DNA of 64,000 nucleotides from NCBI GenBank assembly GCA_963575645.1, contig OY754468.1, positions 25,196,465-25,260,464 of the forward strand, written 5' to 3'. The notes below the pieces were generated by a model, which was given only the letters and a program-made list of their open reading frames with translations, made no database searches and was not told where the DNA came from. The position numbers and the translations under genes were made by a program. The DNA comes from Xanthostigma xanthostigma. Taxonomy: Eukaryota > Arthropoda > Insecta > Raphidioptera > Raphidiidae. Below are positions 53,210 through 64,000 of the stretch, in pieces. Positions within the stretch are counted from its first letter, which is position 1. Every line of letters starts with the position of its first letter.

Positions 53210-53800
53210 ATGAGGTTTGGGGGGTGGCTAAATAGGGGTTAATTTAATCGAAATCGGATGGCATTGATATACACCATTATTTGTACTTAGGGCAGTATAA
53301 ATTTCGAATGCCATCCGATTTGAACAATTTTTAGTGTGTTCTTTTACTTATTGTTGATACAATCGAAAAAAAAAGGGTTTTCCGGCGACTTTGAGGCGTT
53401 GTTTCTCCGAAACTGCCCATCAGGATCGGATGGCAATTTTTTCCCAACGTTTGGTGGTGTATGCTCACTAATTTTGAAGCGGTTGCCTTTTAATTTTTTT
53501 TTTTATTCGCTAGTGCAAAAACGGCCCGTGTGTTTCGGCTGGCAAAAAAATTTTATTATATAATAAGGGTATTTCCTTCAATGCTACCGCATTTTTATCC
53601 GGTTGCCTTTTCAAAAATTTTTCGATTTTGCCCCACCCCCATATCGCCGCCCCTGTCTATTTGGGGTCACTTTGGTCGCTTTGGGGCTCTGTACCACTCA
53701 AAGGCCCAGATTACCACTCGCCATCCGGTTGCCTGTCCAATATCGGCTTGACGTGCCACTGCCTTGGATATTTAAGAAGTCTAGTCTTAAGGTCGCTGGA
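53210..53800. repeat. CATCCG-rich repeat block
   Basis: 'gaaatcggatggcattgata' and the inverse 'aatgccatccgatttgaaca' flank 53250-53320; further CATCCG/CGGATG words occur at 53434 and 53722. The same word is repeated in the interior of the element at 3574-6060, suggesting related ancestry. Overlapping frames at 53530-53875 are not genes. Confidence 0.45.
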
Positions 53801-54124
53801 GCCCAGCTGTTCAACTTAGATTTCATTTCTACATGCCCCTCTGCACCCGCAAAAGCCTATGTTACGAGCATATAAATGCAAAATGCACTATGGAAGAAGA
53901 TTGATTCGTACATTATCGGATAATTTGATTTCACTAATTTTATTGATACGAATATCTGCGAAGAATTTATATCTTTTGTGTTACTGTTTCGTTTGCAAAC
54001 ACATTATTGCAGCGGCGTAGGTGTAATAATATAATAAATATAACTATTTGGGCGTTCATCTAAGCATATCAAGAGATAAAAAACATGCGAAATAAAAAGT
54101 GTCTCATACATTTTATTACATTTA

Positions 54125-54206
54125 TCTAAATATATAAAAGGAAACCGTGACTGACTGATCTATCAACATCAAACTTGGCGCGAGCGAAGTCGCGGGCAAA
54201 AGCTAG
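54125..54206 (+). mobile_element. 82-bp mini-Helitron
   Basis: A|TCTAAATATATAAAAGGAAA ... GCGCGAGCGAAGTCGCGGGC then AAAAGCTAG|T. Both ends match the 447-bp element at 38147-38593, with nearly all of the interior missing. It keeps the 5' TC, the 3' hairpin and CTAG. Confidence 0.75.
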
Positions 54207-54404
54207 TATAATATATATCGAAAAATGGTATTAAAAAAGTTGTTTATAATATGATTTTAAGAGAAAATTTAAAGAAATATTCGGTTTCTAAATTAACACA
54301 AAATTCGAAAAATATCGAAAAAGTTGGTCACAATTACTTTCTGGATCGATAATATGCTAATTTAATGTTAAAATATCTAAGTCAATACATGTTCCAAATA
54401 TACC

Positions 54405-54515
54405 TACAGACTTTTTTGACGTGATAACGTCTTATAAATTGATGAATCACGTCAAAATAAAAAGATGAAACACCGGCTGCATGCACGAAAAAGTGTAACG
54501 TTCCTAACGTTACTA
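54405..54515 (-). repeat. Terminal fragment of the 42758 family
   Basis: 'ttgacgtgataacgtcttat', 'aaattgatgaa', 'gaaacaccggctgcatgcac' and 'gaaaaagtgtaacgttccta' match the inner arms at 43985-44060 and 5900-6000. Confidence 0.65.
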
Positions 54516-54623
54516 AGTGAGCGACTAGAATGCCTTCGGTAATTTTGAAGCAGATATCATCAACCGATTGAGATGAAAATTTGTATACACGTTTAGTTTG
54601 AATGACAATGCATGGTTAGCTGT

Positions 54624-54917
54624 GTGACGTCACTCTAAATCCAATATGGCAGACTTCTAAAGATGGCAGACTAATTTTATTATGCTTTCCTACAATATGG
54701 GTATCAAATGAAAGGGCTTGCTGAGAATAATTCGAAAAATAAAGTGACGTCACTCTAAATCCAATATGGCGGACTTCTAAAGATGGCGGACTAATTTTAT
54801 TATGCTTTCCTACAATATGGGTATCAAATGAAAGGGCTTGCTGAGAATAACTCGAAAAATAAAGTGACGTCATTCTAAATCCAATATGGCGGACTTCTAA
54901 AGATGGCGGACTAAGTT
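54624..54917 (+). repeat. 120-bp tandem repeat, about 2.4 units
   Basis: Units start at 54624, 54744 and 54864 (GTGACGTCA.TCTAAATCCA). Units 1 and 2 differ at very few positions. Each contains 'atgggtatcaaatgaaaggg' and 'aagatggc.gacta'. The repeated 28-residue frames on the minus strand merely reflect this. Confidence 0.9.
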
Positions 54918-54925
54918 TTTGACGT

Positions 54926-55095
54926 GATATCTCATAAACCGTAGTAGGATAGTTGAAATTTTCACAGTGTGTATTTCTATTGGCGCTCTAACAACAAATA
55001 AATCAAGATGGCAAATTTCAAAATGGCCGCCATAAACATTAAAAAAACCTCCTATAGTGTCTTTGTGCGTAATCGTTTTTGTGCTATCTCCTTGC
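54926..55095 (+). repeat. 'ggttccgta' repeat, internal fragment
   Basis: 'tgatatctcataaaccgtag', 'tagttgaaattttcacagtg' and 'tgtatttctattggcgctct' match 60553-60630. It directly follows the tandem repeat. Confidence 0.6.
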
Positions 55096-57668
55096 ATTCG
55101 TATTACTTCCCTGCACCACGACGGCGAATTTCGAATAGATGTAATTAAATTATACAATTACTTGCCAAATTTTTACATATTGTTATAGCACTTCTCTTGT
55201 TTCTTTTACAAAAGTGTTTTAAAAGTATGTGGAAATATTGGGTTCAAATATCCCTCTCTTAAGATATCTTATTTTAAAAGTGAAAGTTTTCTTTTCGGAT
55301 AACATTTGGTAAACGCATTATCAATCCTGTAAAAGGATTTATTTTCTTTCTTAGAAGTAAAGGTAATTAGTACTCGAATTACGAGTCATAAAACCTAGGT
55401 ATAATTTCACCGTAGAATAGACCCAAAATATTACAAGAGGTAAAAGGACAACCATTATAAGACAGTTGTTAATAGTTAGTTCTCTCTGATCTGTGACACT
55501 ATCAAGACATACTTCCAATACTCTATTTTGAATAAAAGACAATCTTCTAATAATTAAACTCTTCAATTATTTAATAAATACACCGTCACCGAATCCATAA
55601 TCCCAACAAAGTACACAGTGTTTTATCTTGTACGATGGTAGGGAGCCCTTCGTGTGCGAGTTCGACTGGCACTTGACCGGTTTAATTTTAATTGCAAAGG
55701 TAAAAAATATTAAAAATATTACATGTTACCTTCTAATATAAAAGCTATTCAAGCCATACCTACCTGCTTTCAAAAATAGATTAAAAAAATTGTTGATGGA
55801 CATGTGTCCATATGATTCTCATATACGATTTTAGTTATATAATTTTAGTCACGCACGTTTTTCGAATTTGTAAATTGAAATTATTATATGACGTTATTAT
55901 ATACCTCTTGGATGTCAATAAAGATGATATTTTATTCTATTCTATAATATAATGTTTTTGATCAAAAATGATACGAGCCGCTACTGCACATCACACATTT
56001 TACGAAAAACAATTTACTTCCACTGTAAAAGTTTGTGTTGGTGGTTCCATCTATGAATCATTTTTAGTAAACATAACTCAAAAAACATCAGTTTAGAAAA
56101 TCTAGAATTTCTATGGAAAATCTTTTTCAATCTTTGGTGTTAATGCTTCAAAATAAACTAGAAACATGCACCATTCTTCCCACATGACTTTTAACGAAGT
56201 TTTTACAGTTTATTTGACCTAAATAAGCGAATAAAAATCGGGTAAAAACGAGAATTTAGCATAACTTTTACACAAATTTTTGTACAGAAAAAAATTAATT
56301 TGTTAAAAATTATTGAGCAAGCCAAATTTGTCAATATTTTTGACACCAGTTTGCGAAGAAAAAACTGTAAAATTTTAATTTGCCTTCCCGTAATTTGAAA
56401 TCTCGTGACGTACTGTAAAGAAATATTGACGAATATGGCGTTTTTTGATTAAATTTTTAGTGCAAAAAAATGTGTTTTCTTAAATTTTTAAGCAGCAAGC
56501 CAAATTTTATGAACTTTAATGCTCTATCACAGCTAATAAAAACAGTAGTAAAATGAATTTTGTGGCCACAATTTGAAATTTCCCGAGTGCGTATTTTACA
56601 ATCTGCGTACACAGTCACCTTAAACAATAAAAATAATTTAGCAAATTATGTTTTTTTTTTAAATAAATCGAACGCAATCAAGCTGAGATTTGATTTGTTT
56701 GCGTTTCTTTCATTTTTGTTGCCATGGTTATACCGTTTGTGTTAATTATGTAACGTAAACGTTAAACGGTTCGGAATCGGATTTGAAGTTACCCGCCAAA
56801 AAGCAGGATTTTTTGAGGTTAGTTCAGTTCGATTCTTAACTCATACGAACCGCTACGTACATGCATGCATGTATGTATATTGTATGTAATGCGTTCGGAT
56901 TTTAGACGTTAAGTCGTTCACGCGGCTGTAAAACGCACCTGCGACTGCATTAAAAAGTTAGTGCTATATAATGCGTTGGTACCGACAAGGTTTTAGTGCC
57001 GCACACTCATCTACACCGGGCGTTTCGTTCACATCGACCGTGCCGCAACGCATGTTGACAGATCGCGTTGTCATGGTGATTGGACCGAGGTGTTGTGCTG
57101 ACGATTTAAGACGATTGTAAAAAATGCTCACGGCAAATTTCAGACTGTGGTCGCAAAAGAATTTTTCTATCGTTTTTTTTAGCCGGGATTTACCAAAGTT
57201 TCACAAAAATTGATTTTGTGCTTAAAAATTTCAAAAACATTTTGTTTTTGTTCTAAAAACGAGATGTTTATCAATATGTCTTTACAGCATGATATGAGAT
57301 TTCAAATTATGGGAAGTCTAATTTACATTTTAAAGTCTTTTTTCTGTGTAATTGTAAGAATTTTGTTTTTTTATACACCAATGGCCACAAAATCATATAA
57401 TTTCATGTGCCAGCACTAATTCCAAAATAACAATACCTATACTATTACACAACCATACTATTAACAGCACATTTATTTAAAAGATTATATATTTTGAAGC
57501 TCCCAGATTCCAGAACATAAATGGAGGTATTAGAATTACCTACTGCGAAATTTAGCTTGTTCAACAATTTTCTTATTATTTTTTTGAATATAAATTTGTC
57601 TTTTTGTGCTATTTTTATCATTGATATCTAATTTTAAATCATTTATTTAGATCAAATAATATATAAAT
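55096..57668. other. Spacer with minor repeat fragments
   Basis: 55655-55690 ('gagttcgactggcacttgac') is an inverse fragment of the 20304 repeat. 56990-57110 is GC-richer but unidentified. 57117-57165 matches 35237-35285. No gene seen. Confidence 0.35.
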
Positions 57669-58259
57669 TAGTGATGTGTCCACATGACTCTTTATTGGGA
57701 GCTGGCTCCGTGCGCTGCGCTCACTAAAATGAGTCGCTCAGAGCGAGTCGTTCAAAGGAGCGACACTCGACAGTACACACTACACAAGAGTGCAGACTGC
57801 AGAGGTGTGACCTGTCATCATGCATGCTCAGGAGTCACGTAGCATTGCACAGCACAATACACACTCTGAGTTCATTTTAATAATATTCGCATTTCGGATA
57901 AACAGTTAGGTATAATAAAAGCTTAACAATAATAATGTTTATTGTTACAATATTCTTTGCCAACGACGTCAATGTGAATGGTTTAAGTCACTGTAAGCTT
58001 AGTACTATTACATTTACAGAGTGTCATTCAACATTAAATGATTCAGCAAACATAACTCCGTACCTACGTGCAAAATTCACTGGTGCCTCTGTGGCCTGTG
58101 CTGTGTGCACTCTGTAAATGTGCGAATGCAACAGTACAGAATAGCTCAACACAGAGCAATGGCGCTCGAAGTGAGTCATTCACAAAAAAAGAGCGAGTCG
58201 CTCCGCTCCGAGAATGGAGTCGTTCATTATGAACGACTCGCTCAGGAGCGACATGTCTA
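57669..58259. mobile_element. Non-autonomous hAT element
   Basis: Inverted ends TAGTGATGTGTCCACATGAC and, inverse, TAGACATGTCGCTCCTGAGC; flanks ATATAAAT (57661-57668) and TTATAAAT (58260-58267) agree in 7 of 8. Both subterminal regions repeat GAGCGA, GAGTCG and TGAACGACTC words; the last is part of CGTTCATTATGAACG. The arrangement parallels the palindromic words of the 42-999 element. 591 bp, no coding. Confidence 0.72.
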
Positions 58260-58725
58260 TTATAAATATTAAGTTATTATAAATATAAAGTTAAGAATGA
58301 TACATACTTATAGTTTCTTTTGAAAGCATTACAATCAAAGATCTACTAATGTTTTCCATAGATATTACAGATGTCTGGAACTGTTTTTTATGCATTTTGT
58401 ATGCACAATGCACATTCAAATACTCGTAATATGCACGTGACAGGGGTCATATGTAACGGCTGGTGAAGTCATCTCAAAATTTTAAAACAAAATAATTAAA
58501 TCCATCAATTTTGGCGCCTAGTTAATAAAATAATTTTGTGACTTCGTACTGTTGAAATTATGAAACGTAACAATTTTTTGTTTAAAATTAAGTTGTAAGT
58601 CTAAAACTTTTAAAGGTTCATAAAGAAAGCGACAATGTACATGCATTATCAAAACGTGAATTATTGATTACTTACTTACAGAAAGGTACGAATTAAAATT
58701 TAACACCAGTAGTTTTGGACGAAGT
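58260..58725. other. Spacer, no gene seen
   Basis: AT-rich, no feature recognised. Confidence 0.35.
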
Positions 58726-58728
58726 TAA

Positions 58729-59474
58729 GGCTACGTTCACACGTTGCGGTTTACCGAAACGTTTTTCGTATGCGGTTTTCAGTAGCAAATGCAAACATAT
58801 ACACGTATTCACACTATACGGTAAAACCGAATGCGGTAAAAAAAACAGTTTCGTTTATTTTTGCATCCGTGTCTTGTCACTGAAAACCGTGAGCCGCGTA
58901 CGGCAAAAAAACGAAACGGTCTCACAGTACGGTTTCTTTGTACCTAACCGGCGCAGTGTGCGGTAGAGGCAGTCGCTACATTCGATTGTCGTGTTTAGAC
59001 GTGCCGCTATGGATAATAAAATTAATTTTTTCAAATCTTCTTCCAATCTTCCTAGAAGTTCATTAAACGCTGACATCGACATCCGAAAATAATTGAAGAA
59101 TTTCGTTTCATCACTTCGCAATTCTAACATGAGTGTCCAAAAGTGACCCAGATTTAAACGCCTAGATACAATAGGATGCTCCCAAAATCTTCTATGTTTT
59201 TTTTTTTTGTTTTTTCTGCAAAATAAGTGCCAATAAATGAGCACAGTCGCAAAGTCTTCATCGTCCATTTTTTTGCAGCAAACTGAACACAAAACAAACC
59301 GCATGCGAAAAACGTTTCGGTAAACCGCAAGGTGTGAACGTAGCCTATGCTTAACCGGACGATTTTACCGTATAAGAAAAACGTTAAATGTGAATACTGA
59401 ATACGTTTCTGCTGTATACGGTAAAATCGTATAAGAATACCGAATAGAAAAAACCGTATCGTGTGAACCTAGCC
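58729..59474 (-). mobile_element. PIF/Harbinger element retaining a transposase N-terminus
   Basis: TAA flanks both ends (58726-58728; 59475-59477), the Harbinger TWA duplication. Inverted ends read GGCTACGTTCACACG and GGCTAGGTTCACACG. A second, longer inverted copy of the left end lies at 59297-59345 (GTTTCGGTAAACCGCA), so the right end is doubled. Subterminal words ACGGTAAAACCGAAT and GTATACGGTAAAATCGTATA recur. The interior encodes the start of a transposase on the minus strand. Confidence 0.82.
58855..59304 (-). pseudogene. Harbinger transposase N-terminal fragment (HARBI1-like)
   Basis: The frame includes RRFWEHPIVSRRLNLGHFWT, LMLELRSDETKFFNYFRMSM and SAFNELLGRLEEDLKK. HARBI1-type nucleases start with RR.W..P....R...G.F..L...LR.D...F..YFRM....F..LL. 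All catalytic residues lie downstream and are missing. The last ~45 residues come from the element's subterminal repeat and are not transposase. 149 codons versus roughly 350-400 in full-length proteins. The first ~25 residues (CSVCCKKMDDEDFATVLIYW) may also be genuine. Confidence 0.8.
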
Positions 59475-60449
59475 TAACCATTACAATAGGCTAAAACAAC
59501 ACTTCGAAACTTTCTGCTGCTGTTACGTTACGGAAAGATATATGAACGGCAACACGAGTTAGTGTGAACCAGCGTTTATCAGCATACATACATCTACGGT
59601 ACCAACACACAATATTCCGTCTCCTGCAGCAGTGCGACTGTCGGGAAGTACTTATTCTCGGCTTGAAACTTTCTTCTTTATAGTTACGGCAAGGTGTGAA
59701 CTCGACGGTCCCCAGTTTTTATTCCCTAACTCTAGTTTTCTGCTTTGTTAAAGTTACATACATTCACATAAACTCATATAGTGCTCAGTCATTTCCCTCA
59801 TTTTATAGCTATTTAAGAGCGTTGGATGGTCTCAAAAGATCTCTGAAGGTGCTCGTAGATTGATAGAAATTATACCAGTTACTCTCACCTTACTACTACT
59901 TGACAAAATGTCACTGTGCATAAAAAGGTATATTTGGTGTTCGTAAAAAGAATGGAATTAACGTCTATAGAAATAAGATTCGACATTTGTGGATAGGTTA
60001 AATGTTATTGTTAAAATAAAAGAAAAAATAAAACCGCAAATTTATGGCATCACGTGATAATAATAATCATTATTACGAAATGGTAGCTGCAGAACATATA
60101 AACTCGATGACATTGGTGTCTCTCAGCTTTATAATCTTGCATCATGGGATTAACTAAAACTAATGGGCAACAAAAAAGGGGGAATATAAGTGGGGGAAAT
60201 TTCATATTTTGTCAGGACAATTTGTTTTGAACTGTAGTTAGGATTGCCATCTTATCTTCAAGTGTATGTAGTAATACTAGGACCGTTACTACATTTTTTG
60301 AGACCCTGGGCAAGACCTCATCAACTATACCCCCCACACTAAATTTTATATATTAAATAAAAATACTTATTTCCCCGAAATAATAGTTTTAGCTCTAGGT
60401 ATGTTCCATTGACTTTAACGAACGATTTTTGAATTTACATGTATTTTAT
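59475..60449. other. Spacer, possible hAT remnant
   Basis: 'gagaccctgggcaagacctc' at 60299 and the CCCC run at 60330 resemble the end of a hAT element of the 45271 kind. No gene seen. Confidence 0.35.
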
Positions 60450-60454
60450 TGTTC

Positions 60455-60640
60455 TTTTTAGGGTTCCGTACCCAAAGGGTGCTCAACGGGACCCTATTAC
60501 TAAGCCTCCGCTGTCCGTCTGTCTGTCTGTCTGTCCGTCTGTCTGTCAGCGGGCTGTATCTCATGAACCGTAATAGGTAGAGAGTTGAAATTTTCACAGA
60601 GTGTGTATTTCTATTGCCGCTAGAACAACAAATAATTAAA
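60455..60640 (+). repeat. 'ggttccgta' repeat with (TGTC)n tract
   Basis: GGGTTCCGTACCCAAAGGGT, then a (GTCT)n tract at 60511-60547, 'gggctgtatctcatgaaccg' and 'tgaaattttcacagagtgtg', ending in a poly-A run. This is the best-preserved copy of the family also at 12600-12740 (inverse) and 54926-55095. Confidence 0.65.
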
Positions 60641-60689
60641 AAAAAAAAAAAAACTCCCAAAAGGGGAGCAAACTAAGAAAAACAAAGTT

Positions 60690-61097
60690 TTTTGCTTATA
60701 ATTCTCTCAATTTAAATCAGATCGTTTCGAGACCTGTCTTAAACGAAAGAGGAGAACATTTTACATAGATTTCGTATAACAGAATTCACCGAAACACTTT
60801 TTTTTATACAAATTTATATAGAAAACAAGCTCTATAAATTCAATTTGGTCTAATACATAGCGTACCCGAATCGGCTGTCTTCTTCTGTTGCACACATATA
60901 TATGGGACATTTAAAGGTTGCGTATGTTTTGTCTTAAACAAAAAGATTGCATTTGTTCACAAACGAATGTCATTTCAAATATTAGTCAGTCTTTTGACAT
61001 TAATATTTTGTAAAATGCAACGCCTTCTGGGTTAACGATTTGAATAACTAATTATTAGAACATAATATTTTGACAGATGCAAACGTCATTTTTGACA
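60690..61097 (-). repeat. Segment shared with 5500-5850, inverse
   Basis: Shared blocks in inverse order: 'aaacgaaagaggagaacatt', 'tacatagatttcgtataaca', 'aaaatgcaacgcctt' and 'aataactaattattagaaca'. It lies immediately upstream of the Harbinger Myb-like gene. Confidence 0.6.
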
Positions 61098-61302
61098 TTT
61101 TTTACTTTTTTACGTTACGCGATAGGGCTGTTAACTGGACTAGTACCATATATAGTAATTTTTCGTTCACAGTTGGTAACAAATAACAGTAATTTTATTT
61201 CACGTTACTATATTCGTGTTATTGTTAGTTGTCAAAGTCACATTGGGAACTTAAAAGTCTTTGTTAAAACTTTGTGTTGTTCTCATAGTGCAATTTGTTA
61301 TA

Positions 61303-62646
61303 ATGTGTGATAAACAATCAAAAAACTTCACAGAGAGCGAGAAGCAGATGTTTCTGCGACACGTTGACAAGTATGTATTTTTTTAATATTATTTAATTGT
61401 GTTTCGTATACATAATATTTTTAACAGATTTGTTTTCCAGCAATTATTTTGTGAATAATGCTTTTTATTATTTATTTGTAACAAACTAATGTAATTTTTT
61501 TGATCAAACAGCAGAATGTCGTAAACTTGAATCCAAAATATCCTATCTTTACATTACGTTAACCAAATTTCCATTTTTAAGTCCGATTTATTCAACATGT
61601 TTCCATCCGTTTTCCTGTTTCCATTAATCATCCTAAGGACCTAAACCCATCTCTTTTATATATTCCCACATAATTGAAACTAAAGAAATCGATGCGGTAA
61701 CATTGAAACGAAAAAAATGCCGTTTGGATCAGCGTCCAGAATGCGTTCAACGAATGAAACGAAAAAAACTAGGAAGGACGTGGCAGCAAATCGTGTGAGT
61801 AACTGATTTATTTGCGTTTCATCGCTATTCACTATTAAGTACAATAGGAATGATTCCCGTATGAAGATTAATATGAAATACAGTATGTTCAATAAAATGT
61901 ACCTATATAAGCCCATACACATAAACTATATCTACATAGATTGCCAATTGCATATGAATCTTACATTAAACCAAGTTTTTAACTGTATTTATAGAAACAA
62001 AACTACTTAGATGCCAAGGTAGCGGCAGCCTCAGATAAGGTCAGCAATTAAATTATTGTTTTGGAAACTCAGATATAAAAAGTGGAATCATTTTTGCATG
62101 CAGACATGAATTTATAAATTCTATGAACATAAAACTTTGTTTTTTTTCCAAGTCTTATATTTTATAGTGTGGATCGATGCACAATTTTCTGTCGTACTCT
62201 GAAATGCATATATTTCCTATTATATATAATTTTTTTGCACTTTTAGGAAGAATTTTTCAAGACAGGAGGAAAAACGTTTACACCTAAGTTGAACGAAACA
62301 GGGCTCAGATGTTGGCGTTATCGGATGGCCAGATCAGTCCACTGGCAAATCTATTCGACGACACAGCTTTTTTTTAATGGTAAGTTAGTTTTATGATAAG
62401 AAAAATGTTTTTAAAATATTACAATGCCAGCTTTTTTTGTGAATATGTTCATAAAATTTTTTAGATACCATTTTTGAAATTCCAGAGAAACCGACTTCTC
62501 CAAGTCCAGAACCTTCCAACGAACCTATAATACAGCCTCCACAACCCAAGATCTGTTCCATGAAAATAAAAAAAAAACAAAACTTAAAAAAAATTAAGAC
62601 TGCTGAATTCTTTAAAAAAGAGTATTATTACGACCTAAAAATATAA
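61303..62646 (+). pseudogene. Harbinger-associated Myb/SANT-like gene, four exons, degraded
   Basis: Exon 1 (61303-61370) encodes MCDKQSKNFTESEKQMFLRH then VDK; exon 2 (about 61661-61794) YSHIIETKEIDAVTLKRKK ... GRTWQQIV; exon 3 (62247-62379) EEFFKTGGKTFTPKL and, in another frame, AQMLALSDGQISPLANLFDD; exon 4 (62465-62646) DTIFEIPEKPTSPSPEPSNE ... ending AEFFKKEYYYDLKI and a stop. In Harbinger elements this protein binds the transposon and partners the transposase: F(T/S)..E...L...V.KY..IIE.K..DAV, KTGGG, D.ISPL.N.FDD. Donors GTATGT, GTGAGT and GTAAGT are good, but exon 2 lacks an AG acceptor at the expected point and exon 3 shows two offsetting frameshifts. It is probably non-functional. Confidence 0.72.
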
Positions 62647-63731
62647 TAAAAAATTTAAGAAAATTTAACTAAATAAGTGTTCATATCAACGTTTTTTATT
62701 TTTTAATAATCTTTTTGTTAAATTTTTCACAGGTACTACTGTCAAATCCGGTTCCCGGTTTGTACAATCTAGTACAAGAAATGAGAATACCGGTTCAGAA
62801 AGAAGTACGATAAGCCCAAAAAGATGCTATATTATGTCCGGCAACAAGTCGATTGCCAAAGCAAAAAAAAAATAAAACAATCAGCACTCGTTACTATCGT
62901 ATCGTTACGTTACTCATTACTTTTTATACAATCGAGCGCAAGTTCTGAGTCGCGTCGCATACCATATGATTTCAATCGTACTCTGTAAAAAACTTTATTT
63001 ACTGCATGGAAAGAGTAATACCTAATATCACATTCACAACGCTATAAAATCTACTAATTTCAAAACAAACATAAACTTACATATGGAAAATTGTCTATCG
63101 ACCTAAAGAGGTCCTTATTCTGCGTGGTATAACGATGATTCAAACTGACATCTATACGACAAATGCAAGTAACGAAATGAATTTGTGAGTAACATTTCGG
63201 TACTTCGAGGCAGATGATGTGTACCCGTAACTCGGTAACGAGTACATACAGTTTGCTACAGCTCTAAATGTTTGAACAAAAGCGTTGTAATGAATTGATT
63301 CACATAACTCAAACTTAACTTATTGTTGGGTTATCAATTGTTGTTTAATGTACCGAATCGTTCCGAGCCGATCTGATATGTAAGTTGTGTAATCATTTCT
63401 GATCATATAACTGCTAACAATTAGATTTCAGTCCAAATAGTACCTAATTACAAGCAAAACTCGTCCGTCACTGGCATGCTGTATCTCTATTTCTCGTCGA
63501 ATTTTTGGCGCCAATTTGTGGAAACTAACCTAACCTGTGTTAACATGAATACACAATAAATTATTTTGTACTGAATTATTTATTTAGCAGTAAATATTAT
63601 TAGCAAGTTTGCGCATTTCAAGTAACTATGAAAACAATATTATAATAAGCACATTTTGAACTATTTCTATTCATAATCATTACATATTTTACAGGTTATG
63701 TATGAAATTTATAAACTCTATTAAACCTTGT
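62647..63731. other. Inter-gene part of the Harbinger element
   Basis: No coding frame recognised. 62890-62935 ('ctcgttactatcgtatcgtt') and 63160-63235 ('gtaacgaaatgaatttgtga', 'ctcggtaacgagtaca') repeat ACGTTAC/GTAACG words that may be subterminal repeats. Confidence 0.4.
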
Positions 63732-64000
63732 TCATAGAAGGGCATCACATAAAGCTGTATTGGTCCTGTTATGATGAACAGGTATGACATCTTGTGGTTC
63801 TAACACATATGCAGGTATTTCGGCAATAATTGGCTCATCGTGCAAATCTATTGCAATATTGTGAAGTACAGCGCACGCCACAATCACTGCCAGAGTTGTG
63901 TTTAAACTGCACCTGATGCCGTTTCCCAAACAAGCAAATCGTCGTTCGATATGAGCTTCGTTGTAAGAACGTTCGCTCTATGTATTGGAATTCAGAATTG
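63732..64000 (-). pseudogene. Harbinger transposase C-terminus, partial
   Basis: On the minus strand the frame reads SERSYNEAHIERRFACLGNG then IRCSLNTTLAVIVACAVLHN and IAIDLHDEPIIAE, ending CDALL and a stop at 63732. HARBI1-type transposases have YN.AH..TR..VE..FG..K.RF.CL......L.T....I.A.AVLHNI near the C-terminus. Between AHI and RRF about 15 residues, including the conserved VE..FG, are deleted in frame, and a stop lies a few codons upstream of SERSYN, so this is a decayed copy. Its 5' part is outside the window. Confidence 0.78.

Larger units (their letters stand above)
61300..64000. mobile_element. PIF/Harbinger element with two convergent genes, cut by the window edge
   Basis: Two proteins of the Harbinger pair are present: a Myb/SANT-like DNA-binding protein on the plus strand (61303-62646) and the transposase C-terminus on the minus strand (63732 to the edge). 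Their convergent arrangement within 2.7 kb and family identities support one element. Neither terminal inverted repeat was found: the left boundary near 61300 is approximate and the right lies beyond the window. About 1.1 kb between the genes is AT-rich and unassigned. Confidence 0.65.

Overview
This window looks like intergenic DNA from a large, AT-rich insect genome. I found no host gene that I can support. Short open frames are plentiful because the DNA is AT-rich, but the only protein similarity I recognise is to transposable elements. The best guess for the organism is a lepidopteran (moderate confidence). The reasons are Helitron-like elements with a CTAG 3' end below a short CG-rich hairpin, several repeats I associate with moth and butterfly genomes (the 'aaccggccaagtg ... 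ggttccgta' family and the 'catcaaaaacata ... gccgaaaaagat' family), and tRNA-derived SINEs. No telomere, rRNA, centromere or CRISPR signal was seen.

Layout. 0-9 kb: a hAT element that retains a BED zinc-finger exon (42-999), an internally deleted mariner-like element (1982-2554), a 2.5 kb long-inverted-repeat transposon carrying a nested insertion (3574-6060), and Helitron and mariner-type MITEs. 9-15 kb: Helitrons, a candidate solo LTR with a heat-shock-type promoter (13295-13952) and a mariner-family transposase relic. 15-27 kb: inverted-repeat MITEs, a hAT MITE with a perfect target duplication (25205-25664), and old composite repeats. 27-31 kb: a LINE relic and a 2.55 kb near-palindrome whose arms contain tandem ~183 bp units. 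31-42 kb: GC-elevated promoter-like stretches, nested hairpins, three copies of a tRNA-derived SINE (two with perfect target duplications, one interrupted by a hAT MITE), Helitrons and a LINE RNase H relic. 42-58 kb: several fold-back elements, hAT relics, a 622 bp long-inverted-repeat element with a 6-bp target duplication, an 82 bp mini-Helitron and a 120-bp tandem repeat. 58-64 kb: a PIF/Harbinger element with a truncated transposase, and a second Harbinger element with a broken Myb/SANT-like gene facing a transposase that runs off the window edge.

How it fits together. The elements are layered: MITEs sit in SINEs, a fold-back element sits in another fold-back element, and paired inverted repeats are unusually frequent. 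The most useful leads are the 2.55 kb palindrome (a possible long-hairpin RNA source), the LTR promoter with a phased heat-shock element, the hAT element whose ends carry perfect 12-bp palindromes around its own BED-finger gene, and several perfect hairpins that could be mistaken for, or might be, small-RNA precursors. Everything here was read by eye; no database search or alignment was run.
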